Assembly (NCBI RefSeq): GCF_044761985.1
Contig: NZ_JBIWDK010000003.1
Coordinates: forward strand, 1-64,000
Direction of reading: 5' to 3'
DNA: 64,000 nucleotides
From: Peribacillus sp044761985
GTDB taxonomy: Bacteria; Bacillota; Bacilli; Bacillales; DSM-1321
A program made the position numbers and the translations under genes. Positions within the stretch are counted from its first letter, which is position 1. Each line of letters starts with the position of its first letter. Positions 26,441 through 35,329 of the stretch are shown here, in pieces. A model generated the notes under the pieces. It worked only from the letters and a program-made list of their open reading frames with translations, was not told where the DNA came from and did no database searches.

Positions 26441-26674
26441 ATGAGTAAAGAGAAATATAAGTTTTATTATGTAAATGGAGTAACGGAAGAGTTAGAGGCA
26501 AATGAGCCATTAACTGATCATGCGAGCATCATTAACCTTCAGTTAATTCAGAATGCGACGTGGCTTCAAGTCGGCGGCAAACATATAAATTTGGCAAATG
26601 TCATTAGTATTGAGTTTGTTGGGGAACAAGATAGACTGAAACAAGACCCAATCCAGTATAGACCCAATAAATAA
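26441..26674 (+). CDS. Small hypothetical protein, 77 aa
   Basis: Soluble protein, probably a small beta-rich fold (YKFYYVNGVTEELEA, WLQVGGKHINLANVISIEFV). I do not recognise the family, although the strand pattern resembles small SH3-like or Sm-like barrels. The start ATG follows AAAAGAGGATGATG and a terminator follows the gene. Confidence 0.65.
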   Translation: MSKEKYKFYYVNGVTEELEANEPLTDHASIINLQLIQNATWLQVGGKHINLANVISIEFVGEQDRLKQDPIQYRPNK

Positions 26675-26727
26675 AGCGCAAATGTTTTTATTATGGAGTG
26701 AAAACTTTACGAAAAAGAATAATCCAG

Positions 26728-26755
26728 GGATGGTCATTTATGATCGTCCTTTTTC
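26728..26755 (+). terminator. Terminator after the 77-aa gene
   Basis: GGATGGTCAT / ATGATCGTCC pair (with G-U) around a 2-nt loop and are followed by TTTTT. Confidence 0.75.
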
Positions 26756-26955
26756 TTATGGGGATGAATTTCTGGAAGAAGGGACAAGGCATATAGGTAT
26801 CTACCCGTCTAGTAGGGGTATCGTACTATTCACAGGTACGAGTGTACTCCTCCCTAGTAAATAAAAACTTTTCATAAGAAATCTAGCCCATCATCGAAAA
26901 GATTCTACTGAACCAGTAATGGATGATCCAGCGGATGTTTTATATTTATCCAGAC

Positions 26956-26996
26956 TACAAATATAACATTTTTTTATATTTATGTTATATTATAGG
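26956..26996 (+). promoter_or_regulatory. AT-rich inverted repeat and probable promoter of the amino acid ABC operon
   Basis: AAATATAAC and GTTATATT form an inverted repeat about 60 bp before the lipoprotein gene, with several TATATT/TATTAT possible -10 elements. A further short palindrome, ATACCT/AGGTAT, lies in the leader at 27019-27034. Confidence 0.35.
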
Positions 26997-27047
26997 ATAT
27001 AAGTAGTTAGTGAGAAAATACCTAAAAAGGTATATCGGAGGGATTTT

Positions 27048-27845
27048 ATGAAGAAGCTTGGTTTACTTAGTTTGTTTTTCATTCTTACTCTTGTAATCTC
27101 AGCATGTGGAACCAATGACACAACAGCTGTAAAAGAGAAAGGGAATGGTACCGGAACAGAAGAGAAAAATGAAAAGGTTTACAAAGTGGGTGTGGATACA
27201 ACCTACCCACCATTTGAATTTAAAGATGGAAATGATTATAAGGGTATTGATATTGATTTAATCCAGGCGATAGCGAAAGACCAAGGCTTTACGATTGAAC
27301 TTTCCCCAATGGATTTTGGTGGAATCATCCCGGCACTGCAAGCGAATCAGCTTGACGTGGCCATTGCAGGAATGAGCATCACCGATGAAAGAAAAAAGGT
27401 AGTGGATTTCTCGGAGCCATATTTCGATGCCGGATTGACGGTGGTCGTCAATAAGGATAATACGGCCGTTAAATCTGTTGATGACCTTAAAGGAAAAACC
27501 GTGGCCGTGAAAAAAGGAACGACGGGTGCCAAATATGCACAAGATAATTCTAAGAAACTAGGAATTAAAGTCGTTCAATTCAATGACAGCCCAGCTATGT
27601 TTCAGGAAGTGTCGAACGGAAATGCAGAAGCGCTTATCGAAGATTACCCGGTTATCTCCTATGCAATCACTCAGAAGGACCTAGGCCTACAAATCGTGGG
27701 AGATCGTTTGAATGGTGATCAGTATGGCATTGCCGTATTGAAAGGGAAGAATCAGGAGTTGCTGGAACAAATCAATAAAGGGCTTGCCAACCTTAAAGAA
27801 GACGGAACATACGATGAGATTTTAAAAACATATCTTGGTGAATAA
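27048..27845 (+). CDS. Polar amino acid ABC transporter, substrate-binding lipoprotein
   Basis: The 265-residue lipoprotein has a signal peptide with lipobox VISAC (Cys20). The SBP family 3 domain includes YKVGVDTTYPPFEFKDG and LDVAIAGMSITDERKKVVDF. It binds a polar amino acid outside the membrane. Order (binding protein, one permease, ATPase) and size resemble B. subtilis ArtPQR and GlnQH-type systems. Glutamine, arginine or cystine cannot be separated from sequence alone. First gene of a three-gene operon; start ATG follows CGGAGGG. Confidence 0.9.
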   Translation: MKKLGLLSLFFILTLVISACGTNDTTAVKEKGNGTGTEEKNEKVYKVGVDTTYPPFEFKDGNDYKGIDIDLIQAIAKDQGFTIELSPMDFGGIIPALQANQLDVAIAGMSITDERKKVVDFSEPYFDAGLTVVVNKDNTAVKSVDDLKGKTVAVKKGTTGAKYAQDNSKKLGIKVVQFNDSPAMFQEVSNGNAEALIEDYPVISYAITQKDLGLQIVGDRLNGDQYGIAVLKGKNQELLEQINKGLANLKEDGTYDEILKTYLGE

Positions 27846-27854
27846 AGGATGCTT

Positions 27855-27895
27855 AAGGCGCGCTTAAAGCGCGCCTAAAGCGCGCCTTCTTTTTT
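27855..27895 (+). terminator. GC-rich intercistronic hairpin with two alternative pairings
   Basis: GGCGCGC (27857-27863) is followed by two copies of its complement GCGCGCC (27869-27875 and 27880-27886). It can form a 7-bp hairpin with the first copy, or a 9-bp hairpin (with the flanking AA/TT) with the second, which is followed by CTTTTTT. It probably works as a partial terminator or 3' stabiliser that makes the binding protein more abundant than the membrane parts. Confidence 0.75.
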
Positions 27896-27912
27896 GAAAG
27901 GAGATGAAAAGA

Positions 27913-28557
27913 ATGGATATCATTGTTTCGGCGTTACCCTATTTATTACAAGGACTGCAAGTGACGCTATATATATTTGTGATTGCCATCATATTAGGTT
28001 TTTTAATCGGTTTAGTCGTGGCCATGCTGCGCCTGGCCCCACTCAAGATATTGAATTGGATAGCGAAGATCTATGTAGACGCGATTCGGGGAACTCCTTT
28101 TATCGTTCAATTGTTTTTCATCTACTTCGGGATAAACTCCCTGCAATGGATCTCCCTGAACAATACAACGGCTGGGATCATCACCGTTGCAATCAATGCA
28201 GGGGCATACTTTGCCGAGATAATAAGAGCGGGCATACAATCCATTGATAAAGGACAAACGGAAGCGGCGAGATCCATCGGATTCACCAGTCCACAAACGA
28301 TGCGCTACATCGTTCTTCCGCAAGCTTTCAGGAGAATGCTCCCTACTATCACGAACCAATCGATCATTAGTTTAAAAGACACCTCGCTTCTATCGATCAT
28401 AGGCATTGCGGATTTGACCCAGCAAGGGCAGATTCAGGCGTCGGCGACATTTGAAGCGTTCAAGATTTGGCTGACTGTCGGTGTAGTCTACTTTATCATC
28501 ATTTACCTGTTAACCTTGCTTGCTAATTTCATAGAGAGGAGGGTCCAATTAAGATGA
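27913..28557 (+). CDS. Polar amino acid ABC transporter, permease
   Basis: The 214-residue HisM-type permease has five transmembrane segments and the EAA loop (QTEAARSIGFTSPQTMRYIV then LPQAFRRMLP) that contacts the ATPase. Second gene of the operon. The ATG at 27913 lies 9 nt after AAGGAG, while the ATG at 27904 abuts the ribosome binding site. It overlaps the ATPase gene by 4 bp. Confidence 0.92.
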   Translation: MDIIVSALPYLLQGLQVTLYIFVIAIILGFLIGLVVAMLRLAPLKILNWIAKIYVDAIRGTPFIVQLFFIYFGINSLQWISLNNTTAGIITVAINAGAYFAEIIRAGIQSIDKGQTEAARSIGFTSPQTMRYIVLPQAFRRMLPTITNQSIISLKDTSLLSIIGIADLTQQGQIQASATFEAFKIWLTVGVVYFIIIYLLTLLANFIERRVQLR

Positions 28558-29288
28558 GCATGATCACGGTGAAAAATTTGAAGAAATCCTTCGGTCAGGT
28601 GGAAGTCCTGAAAGATATCAATGCAGTTGTGCAGGAAAAAGAAGTGATTTGCGTTATTGGTCCTTCGGGTTCTGGAAAGAGTACATTCCTTCGTTGCCTT
28701 AACCTCCTTGAGGATGTTACGGGTGGGGAGGTAGTGATTAACGGGCATGAGATAACGAATAAAAAAACGAAAATCAATATAAATAAAGTGAGACAAGAGG
28801 TAGGGATGGTTTTTCAGCATTTCAATCTATTCCCGCATAAAACCGTTTTGGAGAACATTACATTGGGGCCCATTAAAATAAAGGATATCGAGAAAGGAAA
28901 GGCGGAAGAATTCGCATATGGATTACTGGATAAGGTAGGGCTTAGAGAGAAAGCGAAAAGTTATCCCGGAGAGCTATCAGGCGGACAAAAACAACGGGTG
29001 GCCATTGCGAGGGCACTAGCCATGAATCCAAAAATCATGCTTTTTGATGAACCGACTTCCGCACTTGACCCTGAAATGGTGGGGGATGTTCTAGAAGTCA
29101 TGAAACAGCTGGCCAAAGAGGGGATGACCATGGTTGTGGTCACCCATGAAATGGGCTTTGCCCGGGAAGTCGGGGACCGTGTTCTATTCATGGACGGTGG
29201 GTATATAGTCGAAGAAAACGAACCAAATGAATTATTTGGAAATCCTCGGCATGAGCGCACCCAATCCTTCCTAAGCAAGGTGCTTTAA
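28554..29288 (+). CDS. Polar amino acid ABC transporter, ATP-binding protein
   Basis: The 244-residue ATPase has Walker A GPSGSGKST, Q-loop MVFQHFNLFPHKT, signature LSGGQKQRVAIARAL, Walker B IMLFDEPTSALDPE, and H-loop VVVTHEMGFA. It is a GlnQ/HisP-type polar amino acid importer ATPase. It overlaps the permease stop by 4 bp, so it is translationally coupled. The operon ends in a terminator at 29352. Confidence 0.93.
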   Translation: MSMITVKNLKKSFGQVEVLKDINAVVQEKEVICVIGPSGSGKSTFLRCLNLLEDVTGGEVVINGHEITNKKTKININKVRQEVGMVFQHFNLFPHKTVLENITLGPIKIKDIEKGKAEEFAYGLLDKVGLREKAKSYPGELSGGQKQRVAIARALAMNPKIMLFDEPTSALDPEMVGDVLEVMKQLAKEGMTMVVVTHEMGFAREVGDRVLFMDGGYIVEENEPNELFGNPRHERTQSFLSKVL

Positions 29289-29351
29289 TAGAAAGGGCTT
29301 CGTTTAGGGGGCTGATGTCGATGTGTAGCGAAAACGATGCGTTTTAAGGAA

Positions 29352-29384
29352 GGCAACTTACCCTCAAGGGAAGTTGCCGTTTTT
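29352..29384 (+). terminator. Terminator of the amino acid ABC operon
   Basis: GGCAACTT / AAGTTGCC hairpin with an 11-nt loop followed by GTTTTT. Confidence 0.85.
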
Positions 29385-29588
29385 GCGATGGAGAACTTTT
29401 TTATGAAGCCTTTTGCATCAACAGATAACCTCTTCTCTACCATGACAAATTCCGAGTTTTTTTGCCTTATTATTTTTGATTTTTATTGATTTACGCTATA
29501 CTTTATAACAGAACAATAAAAAATGTTATCGTTAAAAGCCACTTGCACCATGGGCTGGAGACTGAAAAATAAGTAGGAACGAAGCGAA
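29385..29588. other. Intergenic leader before the YitT-family gene
   Basis: A TTGATT near 29487-29492, followed by several TATACT/TATAAC-like sequences, could form a promoter. I see no gene and no known riboswitch. Confidence 0.3.
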
Positions 29589-30476
29589 ATGAAACGGGGA
29601 AATCAAATGCATAGTAGAAAGAAAAGAAGTAATAAACTGAAGGTCGTTTCCAAAGTAATCCTTATCATAATCGGTGCGCTTATTGCAGCATACGGATTGG
29701 AAGCCGTATTGATCCCGAATAACGTATCGGATGGAGGCGTAACAGGGTTAAGCATCGTTGGTTCCCAATTGTTTGGATTACCGTTAGGCGTTCTGATTGG
29801 AATCATTAACATTCCTTTTGTTTGGTTAGGGTATAAGCAAATCGGTAAGAGTTTTGCTTTTTATTCCGTTATCGGCATTGCCTCGTTGGCAGTCGGTACG
29901 GTCCTGATGCATCATGTCCCTACAATCATTGAGGGTGATACATTGCTCGTTACCGTTGTCGGAGGGATCATCATCGGTTTTGGTATGGGTCTAGCATTGC
30001 GTAATGGTGGGGCATTGGATGGAATCGATATGTTGGCCGTATTGCTTTCTAGAAAATTACCTTTCGGAACAAGTGACCTTATCCTATTCTTGAACACGTT
30101 CGTGTTTATTGTCGTTTCCACAGTATTCGGACTACAAGGGGCTATTCTATCGGCAATCGCATACTTTATTGCATCTAAAGTCATTCATATCGTGGAAGAG
30201 GGTTTAAGTGGTTCAAAAACTTTCAAAATCATTACGAAACAACCAGAATTAATGGTAGAGACGATTCGCGATCGCTTAGGTCGTGGTGCTACTTATAATG
30301 ATGCTTATGGCGGTTATTCAAATGAGCTATTCAAGGAAATCACTTGTGTCATTAACCGTTTGGAAGAAAGTAAAATGAAAGAAATCATTTATGAAATCGA
30401 TAAGAATGCCTTTGTGACCGTATATGACGTAGCTGAAGTCAAAGGCGGCAGTTTCAGGAAGCAAGATATTCATTAA
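29589..30476 (+). CDS. YitT family membrane protein with DUF2179 domain
   Basis: The 295-residue protein has five or six transmembrane helices (about 20-200), with the conserved GVTGLSIVGSQLFGLPLG and GGALDGIDMLAVLLSRK. A C-terminal cytoplasmic DUF2179 domain (about 215-285) contains GRGATYNDAYGGYSNE. Bacillus has several paralogues (YitT, YpjC, YqfU, YvjA); function unknown, with transport suspected. The start may be the ATG at 29589 or at 29607, since GGGGA lies before the latter. Confidence 0.88.
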   Translation: MKRGNQMHSRKKRSNKLKVVSKVILIIIGALIAAYGLEAVLIPNNVSDGGVTGLSIVGSQLFGLPLGVLIGIINIPFVWLGYKQIGKSFAFYSVIGIASLAVGTVLMHHVPTIIEGDTLLVTVVGGIIIGFGMGLALRNGGALDGIDMLAVLLSRKLPFGTSDLILFLNTFVFIVVSTVFGLQGAILSAIAYFIASKVIHIVEEGLSGSKTFKIITKQPELMVETIRDRLGRGATYNDAYGGYSNELFKEITCVINRLEESKMKEIIYEIDKNAFVTVYDVAEVKGGSFRKQDIH

Positions 30477-30498
30477 AAGTATCTATACAAGGCAACAA

Positions 30499-30541
30499 GA
30501 AGATGACCTCCGTGCTTTATACGGAGTGTCATCTTTTTTTC
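30499..30541 (+). terminator. Terminator after the YitT-family gene
   Basis: AGATGACCTCCGT / ACGGAGTGTCATCT hairpin followed by T7. Confidence 0.88.
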
Positions 30542-30644
30542 TTTCTTATGAATCATGAAGGATTAAGTATATTGCTAGTATTAAAATAATATCTTAGAAC
30601 ATACACTCTTATTAGGATGGAAAGGAAAGAAGGGAAGGGGAAAT

Positions 30645-31016
30645 ATGAATTTCGAGATGCAAATGGCGAGAATGCTGGCTGAAAATATAGATGGTTTTGT
30701 GAAGTTTGTCCAAGAACAGTACCAAGACGAACGTAATTGCTTTACATTGAATCGGGATAAACTGTATCAGGTGAAGCTTCTAATAGAAGAGTATAAGTTT
30801 CAAATATTAGCGGATGAGCTCCAAAGAATAAATCGATTCACTTGGGATGAAACGTACACATATTTATTGGTTGATAGATTTAGGGAAGGAATGGCCATCA
30901 TCGATGAATATGTTGAAAATAACTATCAAGATTTATTCATCTTAACCGCTAGAATCTATACCTTGACTAACTTCAGCCTATCCATAGGCAGGAAGGAATC
31001 ATTCAAGGAAAGTTGA
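30645..31016 (+). CDS. Hypothetical protein, 123 aa
   Basis: Mostly helical soluble protein (for example NIDGFVKFVQEQYQDERNCF, DKLYQVKLLIEEYKFQILAD), unrecognised. The start ATG follows AGGGAAGGGG. CATACACT at 30600-30607 matches the SigE -10 consensus, but the -35 is poor, so sporulation expression is only a possibility. A GGGCC hairpin with a poor T-run follows at 31019-31045. Confidence 0.65.
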   Translation: MNFEMQMARMLAENIDGFVKFVQEQYQDERNCFTLNRDKLYQVKLLIEEYKFQILADELQRINRFTWDETYTYLLVDRFREGMAIIDEYVENNYQDLFILTARIYTLTNFSLSIGRKESFKES

Positions 31017-31157
31017 AAAGGGCCCTGATAGGCCCTTATGTTATTTATATGATTTCATCTTCCTTTTTGGATTTAATTTTTCCTAATTTCTTTCGTTATG
31101 CTAGCCTCTTGAGCTTAATGGAGTCCATATTCATCCTCTGCAGCCTTCGATTTTACC

Positions 31158-32222
31158 TTATTTAGGTTTAAGGACTTTAGGTAAAGTGATGTTCACTTCC
31201 GTTCCTTTCCCTACCTCACTTTTAAAATCAATGATTCCCTGGTGTAGCTCGATAATGCGTCTATCAATCATCAGGCCTAATCCTGTTCCTTTTTCCTTCG
31301 TCGTATAAAAAGGTTCAAATAGCCTTTTTAACCTTTCTTTCGTCATGCCTGAGCCCTTATCCGTTATTTGGATTAAATAGTGCTGTTGGTTGATGTCTTT
31401 CAATGATACTTCTATGTCCCCACTATTTTCGTTGGTTGCTTCCAAAGCGTTTTGGATAAGATTCTTCAAAACCTTTGCGATGAGGCTTTGATCACATTCT
31501 GCTGTAATCATCGTTTGGTTATGAAAGTTGAGCTTAATGCCCTTTATAGCAACCTGACTTTCCAGACTTTTTATAACAGAAGCGATGATAGAGTTAATGG
31601 AGCATTCACTAATATTCATAGTTTTATCAGGTTGTGCTATAAACATGAATTTATTGACAATGTCGTCGATTCTATCTAATTCGTTCCTCATGATATCCAG
31701 ATAATCTTGGATGGAATCATCCTTCACATGTTCTTTAATGACTTGGGTGAACCCGAATAGTGAAGTTAATGGATTTCTGATTTCATGAGCGATTCCCGCT
31801 GCCAACTCACTGACTACTGATAGTTTCTCTAATTCTTGTATTTTTGTTTCACTTCTTTTCTGATCTGATATATCGATGGCTGTCCCGATGACCTCCATGA
31901 CTTGTCCATCCCTCATCATTGGATTTAACGAGGCAACATATTGTACGTCATCGATTTGCCCTTCATATGTAACGCTTTCCCCATTCCACGCCCTTTCATA
32001 GTATGTTAGCTTCTCTAAGGCTTGTTTCTGGGGTAAGAAGTCCTCTAAGGTATGACCCACAACCGTGGCAGAAGGGGTTATCGCATCTGTAATGAACGAA
32101 CCTTCAACGAAAGTATGAACGAAGCGGTTATCTTTTTTTCTGAATTTAAATATAAACCCATTCCTTGGGATGAGTTCGCGGTAGTCAAGCGTATCGAAAT
32201 TATGTAAGTCTTTATTTTTCAT
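31158..32222 (-). CDS. PAS-domain sensor histidine kinase (sporulation-kinase type)
   Basis: The 354-residue cytoplasmic kinase has a PAS domain (about 20-120; GTAIDISDQKRSE) and a HisKA domain with AAGIAHEIRNPLTSLFGFTQ. The HATPase domain carries NLIQNALEATNEN, DKGSGM and GTGLGL. There is no transmembrane segment. It resembles the KinA/KinE group that phosphorylates Spo0F. No response regulator is next to it, so it is the second orphan kinase in the window. Start ATG follows AAGGATG. Confidence 0.88.
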   Translation of the reverse strand: MKNKDLHNFDTLDYRELIPRNGFIFKFRKKDNRFVHTFVEGSFITDAITPSATVVGHTLEDFLPQKQALEKLTYYERAWNGESVTYEGQIDDVQYVASLNPMMRDGQVMEVIGTAIDISDQKRSETKIQELEKLSVVSELAAGIAHEIRNPLTSLFGFTQVIKEHVKDDSIQDYLDIMRNELDRIDDIVNKFMFIAQPDKTMNISECSINSIIASVIKSLESQVAIKGIKLNFHNQTMITAECDQSLIAKVLKNLIQNALEATNENSGDIEVSLKDINQQHYLIQITDKGSGMTKERLKRLFEPFYTTKEKGTGLGLMIDRRIIELHQGIIDFKSEVGKGTEVNITLPKVLKPK

Positions 32223-32440
32223 GTTTTTTCATCCTTAAAGGTGTTTTGTAATAAATTCCACATAATTCATAGCAATCCTTCATTAGGGAGAATTTTAATC
32301 TAATTGTAACAAACAAGGAAAATAATAGTGAGTAAGGGTGAAACCCTTAAGAGGGATGTGGTGACTTACAATCCGAAAAAATAAAGAGAATTCTTCAGAG
32401 TCAGGGTGAGCAGTTGACTGATAGTAAAGTCCCTTTAAAC

Positions 32441-32479
32441 AAAATCCCCTGACAATGTAAAATTGTCAAGGGATTTTAT
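32441..32479 (-). terminator. Terminator of the second aldehyde dehydrogenase gene
   Basis: AAAATCCC-TGACAAT pairs with ATTGTCA-GGGATTTT around GTAAA, with a T-rich tail in the minus direction. Confidence 0.85.
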
Positions 32480-32493
32480 GGTAGAGATTTTAA

Positions 32494-33954
32494 TTAAAAG
32501 GGAAATTCACGATAATTTGTTTGAAGGGAAATCCATTTCGTCACAGTGAATTCTTCGACAATCCATGGGTTACCGAACCTTCCTAAGCCACTCATTTTGT
32601 TTCCGCCAAATGGTACATTCGTGCCATCATTAACCGTTTGGTCATTGATGTGTGTCATGCCACTGTCGATTTGAAGACCTAACCGTTCCGCTTTCTCCAA
32701 ATCCGAAGAGAAGATGGCAGAGCTTAGTCCATACTTTGTGTCATTGGCAATCTCGATGGCGTCTTCATCTGTTTCTGCTTCAATGATGGAAACGACAGGA
32801 GAGAACAATTCCGTTTGGGCAATGGCATCTGAATTTTTAACATCTCGGAAAATGGTTGGAGTCAATACATTGCCAACGCGTTCTCCTTCTAATGCTACAT
32901 TCACGCCGGCTGCTTTAGCATCTGCGATGACTTGTTGAACCTTTTCTAATTGGCGTTCGTTCACAAGTGGTCCAATCACGGTTTTAGGATCTAATTGATC
33001 ACCATATGGAAGAGCTTTTGCCCGCTCTACGAATTTAGTGATGAATTCTTCGTAAAGGTCTTTGTGGACAATCAGGCGGTTGATGGCCATGCAAATTTGC
33101 CCTTGGTGAATGTATTTTCCAAAGATCGCAGCATCAACAGCACGATCCACATCCGCATCGGACAAGACGACGAATGGGTTGTTCCCACCAAGTTCTAGTG
33201 CAACTCGTTTCAGGTTTTGTCCAGCGATGGCCCCGATATGTTTTCCGACAGGAGTAGAACCTGTAAAACTGATTAGTCTAGGAATCGGATTTGTCAGCAT
33301 ACCGTCACCGATTTCCTCTAAATCCGTAAGAATCATATTGAAGATTCCTTTTGGTAGTCCAGCATATTCGAAGGCTGCGGCAATGAAGATTCCGCCTGCA
33401 AATGCAACTTGAACATCGGGTTTATGAACGATTGCGTTTCCTAATGCAATCGCTGGAGCAATGGTTCTCATTGATAAATTCATAGGGAAGTTAAATGGTG
33501 AAATAGAAGAAATAACTCCCAAAGGCAAACGATGTATATGATTGACCTTTCCATCGATGGCTGATGGCACTTCATGCATTTGATGAATTTCATCGACCAT
33601 ATTGACCGAAGCTTCTACTATTTCTGCAGTCAATTGAAACTCTACAGTCGCTTTGATAAGTGATCCACCCGTTTCGCGAGCGATCATCTCGATGATTTCT
33701 TCACGATTTTCCTGTAGGTATTCCCCGACTTTCATCATAACCTGGCGACGTGTGTCTGCAGAAGCTTTTGCCCAGTCTTTTTGAGCTTGTTTCGCTATTT
33801 CAAAAGTATCTTCCAGTTGCTTTGCTGTAGCCAAGCTAACGTTCGAGATTACTGAATTGTCATATGGGTTTAAGATATCATATCTACGTGAACTTAATCC
33901 TTCTACCCATTCTCCATTAATGAAGCTTTTGTTTAAATCTTTGATAGTTTTCAT
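32494..33954 (-). CDS. Aldehyde dehydrogenase, vanillin/benzaldehyde dehydrogenase-like
   Basis: The 486-residue protein has the catalytic Glu in ALELGGNNPFVVLSDA and catalytic Cys in YIHQGQICMAINR. It is a paralogue of the 23.3-24.8 kb gene and shares the GQICMAIN signature of YfmT-like aromatic aldehyde dehydrogenases. The divergent LysR gene is the likely regulator. The start at 33954 follows GGGGTGGATGG. A TTG at 34005 has no ribosome binding site and would cross into the promoter. Confidence 0.9.
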   Translation of the reverse strand: MKTIKDLNKSFINGEWVEGLSSRRYDILNPYDNSVISNVSLATAKQLEDTFEIAKQAQKDWAKASADTRRQVMMKVGEYLQENREEIIEMIARETGGSLIKATVEFQLTAEIVEASVNMVDEIHQMHEVPSAIDGKVNHIHRLPLGVISSISPFNFPMNLSMRTIAPAIALGNAIVHKPDVQVAFAGGIFIAAAFEYAGLPKGIFNMILTDLEEIGDGMLTNPIPRLISFTGSTPVGKHIGAIAGQNLKRVALELGGNNPFVVLSDADVDRAVDAAIFGKYIHQGQICMAINRLIVHKDLYEEFITKFVERAKALPYGDQLDPKTVIGPLVNERQLEKVQQVIADAKAAGVNVALEGERVGNVLTPTIFRDVKNSDAIAQTELFSPVVSIIEAETDEDAIEIANDTKYGLSSAIFSSDLEKAERLGLQIDSGMTHINDQTVNDGTNVPFGGNKMSGLGRFGNPWIVEEFTVTKWISLQTNYREFPF

Positions 33955-34031
33955 TCCATCCACCCCTTTTTTATTGAAACGTAATGAGTTTATCATGGTT
34001 TGCAACTAATTAAAAATACCTATATTATTAC

Positions 34032-34058
34032 TTTTATATATGTTTGTCATATATAAAA
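34032..34058. promoter_or_regulatory. LysR-type operator candidate
   Basis: A perfect inverted repeat has 11-bp arms TTTTATATATG and CATATATAAAA around TTTGT. Its centre contains the LysR box T-N11-A. It lies 15 bp before the lysR start, between the divergent lysR and aldehyde dehydrogenase genes. Confidence 0.7.
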
Positions 34059-34072
34059 ATTCGAGGTGAAAT

Positions 34073-34951
34073 ATGGATATTAGACAGTTACGCTATTTTC
34101 TTGCCCTTTCGGAGGAGGGGCAAGTTTCTCGTGCGGCCAAAAGATTGAATATGTCTCAGCCACCGTTAAGCCAGCAACTTAATCTTATGGAAGAAGAACT
34201 GGGCGTGACGTTGCTTGATCGGAAAAGAAATGGAAAAAGGATGGAGTTAACCGAGGCTGGAAGAGCGCTATATGAGAAGTCTAAGGTGCTGTTGGAATTA
34301 TTCGATGACTCCATGCTCGAAGTGAAGGAGACAGGTGAGGGGATACAAGGTACTTTAGCCATTGGGGCAGTACTTGCTTATATGTCTTACTTACCAAGCA
34401 AAGTCAAACAATTTAACGATAAATATCCTTCTGTTACTTTTAAATTATTTGCAGGAGATCCCTATGAGATCAACAATTATATGGAGAATCAGGATATCGA
34501 GCTCGCAATTGTTTATTTACCTGTGGATAGTAATCAAGTTTTCATCAAGAATATAGGGGAGGTACCGAACGTTTTTGTTGTTCCTGAAGAATGGGAGGAC
34601 TTTCATTTTAAGGATAAAATTTCGTTGAACGATTTGGAAAATACGCCTTTGCTATTAGTACATAGGGAAAAAGGGTTGGGGATCTATGAAGAGATTATTG
34701 AGGAGTTTAAGAAAAATGAATTGAAGCCCAATATTCTGTGCGAGTGCCATGATGTAAATGTACTGCTTTCTTTGGTTTCAGCGGGTATCGGCGCAAGCAT
34801 CGTCCCGAAATCTGCCGTCTCACCACACGGTATAAAAGGCGTAAGGATGCTTGAAATTATCGATTCGGCGATTCAATCGAAAATCGCATTGATCTGGCGG
34901 AAAGACCGCTACCTTTCTAAGACGGCTAAACACTTCATTGATTTGTTTTAA
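34073..34951 (+). CDS. LysR-family transcriptional regulator
   Basis: The 292-residue protein has an N-terminal winged HTH (MDIRQLRYFLALSEEGQVSR, AAKRLNMSQPPLSQQLNLME) and a periplasmic-binding-type effector domain. It resembles regulators of aromatic acid metabolism such as BsdA. It probably activates the divergent aromatic aldehyde dehydrogenase gene in response to an aromatic compound, which is inference from context. Start ATG follows GAGGTGAA. Confidence 0.9.
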   Translation: MDIRQLRYFLALSEEGQVSRAAKRLNMSQPPLSQQLNLMEEELGVTLLDRKRNGKRMELTEAGRALYEKSKVLLELFDDSMLEVKETGEGIQGTLAIGAVLAYMSYLPSKVKQFNDKYPSVTFKLFAGDPYEINNYMENQDIELAIVYLPVDSNQVFIKNIGEVPNVFVVPEEWEDFHFKDKISLNDLENTPLLLVHREKGLGIYEEIIEEFKKNELKPNILCECHDVNVLLSLVSAGIGASIVPKSAVSPHGIKGVRMLEIIDSAIQSKIALIWRKDRYLSKTAKHFIDLF

Positions 34952-35089
34952 TTATAGAGTAAAAGGCATTCACCCGATCGTTACTTGCAATACCCGCAAA
35001 TTTAATCTTCGAAGTATCTTCAATAGGGCATATTCCCTGGCATCGATTTGATTGAAGGACTTATTAAGTGAATGGTTAGGATCCTTACG

Positions 35090-35121
35090 AAAGCAGACTC
35101 CAAATGGGTTTGCTTTTTTTC
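35090..35121 (+). terminator. Terminator after the lysR gene
   Basis: AAAGCAGACTC / GGGTTTGCTTT form an 11-bp hairpin with two G-U pairs, followed by T-rich sequence. Confidence 0.78.
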
Positions 35122-35182
35122 TTTATTTTGTATAGGACAATCTTATATCCGTAAATGCTGAAAGAAAGGAGGCGATGAAGGA

Positions 35183-35275
35183 ATGGGCACTTTTGAAGTT
35201 CTGTCTCTCATGCTTGGTTTTGGGATGTTTGTCATTGCGATTCTTGATTTTAAAAATCATGATAAGAATTCTTGA
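35183..35275 (+). CDS. Putative holin-like toxin (type I toxin-antitoxin candidate)
   Basis: A 30-residue peptide, MGTFEVLSLMLGFGMFVIAI then LDFKNHDKNS, has one hydrophobic segment and a short charged tail. The pattern Met-xx-(F/Y)E-x-L-x-LM-x-FG resembles the putative holin-like toxin family (TxpA/BsrG-like peptides) of Bacillus. The strong ribosome binding site AAAGGAGG lies upstream. A longer frame that overlaps it out of phase has no such features. An antisense promoter lies just downstream. Toxicity is inferred from family resemblance only. Confidence 0.72.
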   Translation: MGTFEVLSLMLGFGMFVIAILDFKNHDKNS

Positions 35276-35329
35276 ATGGGTGGCTATAGATCATGGGCCC
35301 TGTGTGATAGGCTTGGCCATGGATTCTTT

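Noticed and set aside
26682..26864. 60-codon frame after the 77-aa gene
   Set aside because: It runs through a clear terminator hairpin (26728-26755) and has no ribosome binding site.
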